A stretch of 64,000 bases of DNA from Archangium lansingense (GTDB lineage: Bacteria; Myxococcota; Myxococcia; Myxococcales; Myxococcaceae). The notes under the pieces were generated by a model. It was not told where the DNA came from and did not search any database. It saw only the letters and a list, made by a program, of their open reading frames with translations. The translations under genes were made by a program, and so were the position numbers. Where the stretch lies: contig NZ_JAPNKA010000001.1 of assembly GCF_026626635.1 (NCBI RefSeq), positions 1,922,001-1,986,000 of the forward strand, in the 5' to 3' direction. How positions within the stretch are numbered: position 1 is the first letter of the stretch; every line of letters starts with the position of its first letter. This document shows, piece by piece, positions 62,417-64,000 of this stretch.

Positions 62417-63975
62417 GTGATTTGTCCTTCCGCCCGACGCGGCGATTCTTCCTCAAGGGCGCGGGCGGCGCCGTGCTCGCCCTGCCCGTGCTGCCTTCGT
62501 TGCTCAGCACCTCGGAGGCGCGTGCCCAGGCGGCGACGGCCAACAAGTGCTTCGTGGGGTTCATGACCCTGCACGGCGGAATCCAGCCGGGCAACATGTT
62601 CCCGGCGGACGCCACGCTGACGGAATCCATGTCCTACGCGGGGCACACCATCTACCGGGGGGCGCTCAACACCGGCTCGACCGCCCTGAGCCCGGTCCTC
62701 ACCAGCCCGCTGCTGAGTCCGAACCTGGTCTCCAAGCTGAACGTCCTGCGCGGGTTGGACATTACCTTCCTGATCGCCCACCACTACGGGATGGCTTCGC
62801 TGGGAAACCTGGCCGCCACCAACGACCCCCACCCGATGCGGAGCTTTCCGCGCCCGTCGATCGATCAGGTGATGGCCTGGTCGAGCGCCTTCTACCCGAA
62901 CCTCACCGGCGTCCGGCAGCGCTCCATCGTCGCCACCCAGAACAGCGTCTTCTCGTACCAGTACGCGGATCCCATCGGCCGGAGCGGCGGAATTCAACCG
63001 GTCTCCGACCAGAGCAGCTCTCTCCAGATTTTCGACCGGCTCTTCCCCAACGTCGGCGGAACGCAGCCGACGCGCAAGCCGATCGTCGATCTCGTCCTGG
63101 GAAGCTACTCGCGCCTCCGCTCCAACTCCCGGCTCTCTGCCGCGGACAAGCAGCGGCTCGACGAGCACGTTCAACGGGTCCACGAGCTCGAGCGCCGCCT
63201 GGCGACCGTGCCCGTGTCCTGCGGCTCGGCTCCGCGCCCCACCCAGAGCAATCATTCGCTCCTTGGCGGCTCCCTGGGCAACCCATCCTCGTCGTACCAG
63301 CTCAACCCGGACACCCAGGTCAGGTACTTCCAGCTCCTCAACGAGGTCATCGCGCTGGGCTTCAACTGTGGGGTCACGCGCGTCGCGTCGGTGATGGGGG
63401 ACGCGTACGTCAACACCTTCTACGCCTATTCCAGGGATCTCTGGCACGAAGAGGTCGCGCATGCGGAGACCACCGCCACCGGGCAGGAACGGTTGGTCGC
63501 GGCGCAGCGACAATTCTTCTCGGGCGTGGTGATGGACCTGGCGACCCGGCTGGAAGGTCTCAGCGACGGGGCCGGAAACACCTTGCTCGACCAGAGCTTG
63601 ATCCTCTGGATGCAGGAGCACGGGCCGTTGGCCCACGAGGGATTCAACATTCCGGTGGTGACCGTGGGCAGGGCCGGAGGCTTCCTCCGGACCGGGAGCT
63701 ACTGTGACTACCGGAACCGAAGCAAGGTGATCGACAGCTCCGTGGGGATGGCGCCGGGCCTCACCTGGAACCAGCTCATGGGCACCAGCCTCCAGGCGAT
63801 GGGCGTGCCCCGCACCGAGTACCAGGAGCCGGACCACGACGGCTACGGCAAGCGCTACGTCCAGACCACCAAGGACAACCCGGACAACCCCTACGGGCGC
63901 TACACCGGCGCGCAGGCCTGGCCGGACAGCGTCTGGTCCGCGGCGGGGGACGTGCTCCCGTACCTCCGGGCCTAG
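62413..63975 (+). CDS. DUF1552 protein with Tat signal
   Basis: 520 aa from a GTG at 62413 that overlaps the previous stop by 4 bases (GTGA), with AAGAGG upstream. Tat motif RRFFLKGAGG then a hydrophobic stretch ending SEARAQA. Family blocks: FMTLHGGIQPGNMFP, HHYGMASLG, SIDQVMA, YSRLRSNSRLSAADKQRLDE and WMQEHGP. DUF1552 proteins are related to the sulfatase/DUF1501 alkaline-phosphatase-like group and are nearly always beside DUF1592 proteins. Export of a folded protein suggests a cofactor. Ends 25 bp before the window edge. Confidence 0.85.
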   Translation: MSDLSFRPTRRFFLKGAGGAVLALPVLPSLLSTSEARAQAATANKCFVGFMTLHGGIQPGNMFPADATLTESMSYAGHTIYRGALNTGSTALSPVLTSPLLSPNLVSKLNVLRGLDITFLIAHHYGMASLGNLAATNDPHPMRSFPRPSIDQVMAWSSAFYPNLTGVRQRSIVATQNSVFSYQYADPIGRSGGIQPVSDQSSSLQIFDRLFPNVGGTQPTRKPIVDLVLGSYSRLRSNSRLSAADKQRLDEHVQRVHELERRLATVPVSCGSAPRPTQSNHSLLGGSLGNPSSSYQLNPDTQVRYFQLLNEVIALGFNCGVTRVASVMGDAYVNTFYAYSRDLWHEEVAHAETTATGQERLVAAQRQFFSGVVMDLATRLEGLSDGAGNTLLDQSLILWMQEHGPLAHEGFNIPVVTVGRAGGFLRTGSYCDYRNRSKVIDSSVGMAPGLTWNQLMGTSLQAMGVPRTEYQEPDHDGYGKRYVQTTKDNPDNPYGRYTGAQAWPDSVWSAAGDVLPYLRA

Positions 63976-64000
63976 CGGTCAGGCTGCGAGTGGATGGAGA

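Overview
The window looks like chromosome from a myxobacterium, probably of the Cystobacterineae (Archangium, Cystobacter, Melittangium or Stigmatella type). The evidence is the very high GC with G/C-ending codons, two DUF2378 (TIGR02265) proteins of a family largely confined to myxobacteria, a MYXO-CTERM sorting tail, a cysteine-tailed ECF sigma factor of the CorE kind, many PAS sensors and lipoproteins, and DUF1592/DUF1552 proteins. Species cannot be fixed from the sequence alone. No rRNA, tRNA or CRISPR array was seen.

Layout. 0-6 kb: the end of a COQ4 protein, a secreted CocE/NonD hydrolase, two tandem collagen-like lipoproteins, and an intact REP-associated tyrosine transposase (RAYT) unit with inverted terminal repeats. 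5-12 kb: an AraC regulator divergent from a flavin monooxygenase, a DUF4157-Fic fusion protein, soluble transhydrogenase SthA and the CorE-like sigma factor. 12-19 kb: a cyclase-like DUF2652 protein, a Cu(I) P-type ATPase with YHS and heavy-metal-binding modules, and an operon of di-haem peroxidase, Tat-type metallophosphoesterase and SoxA/TsdA-like cytochrome c. 19-27 kb: an astacin-like protein lacking its catalytic Glu, an outer-membrane protein, and an iron locus (TonB receptor, lipoprotein, MYXO-CTERM protein, MFS transporter) with two Fur boxes, one lying on the receptor start codon. 27-34 kb: a Rieske oxygenase, a DUF2378 protein, an SPFH protein, a PAS-only protein and a secreted PKD/F5-8C glycosidase-like protein.

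34-51 kb is a decay and rearrangement zone. It holds a truncated RCC1-repeat gene joined to RAYT repeats, peptidase and ATPase/TPR fragments, a broken di-haem peroxidase, two IS91-like transposase scars, two short inverted-repeat elements and an internally deleted RAYT element. Intact genes stand between them: a PAS/GAF histidine kinase, glycyl-tRNA synthetase, a DUF2378 protein, a class I terpene synthase, a lone receiver protein and the full 14-repeat RCC1 lipoprotein. 51-64 kb: a membrane-anchored metallophosphoesterase, the metNIQ methionine importer, a very large Lhr helicase with a palindromic repeat inside its reading frame, and a DUF1592/DUF1552 gene pair.

How the parts fit. Copper handling (sigma factor, ATPase, perhaps the haem operon and a His-rich outer-membrane protein) and iron uptake (Fur-box genes) are the two clearest physiological modules. 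The most unusual signal is one RAYT-linked repeat family found as a full element, a MITE-like deletion derivative, a solo end and scattered partial ends, repeatedly at the borders of broken genes.
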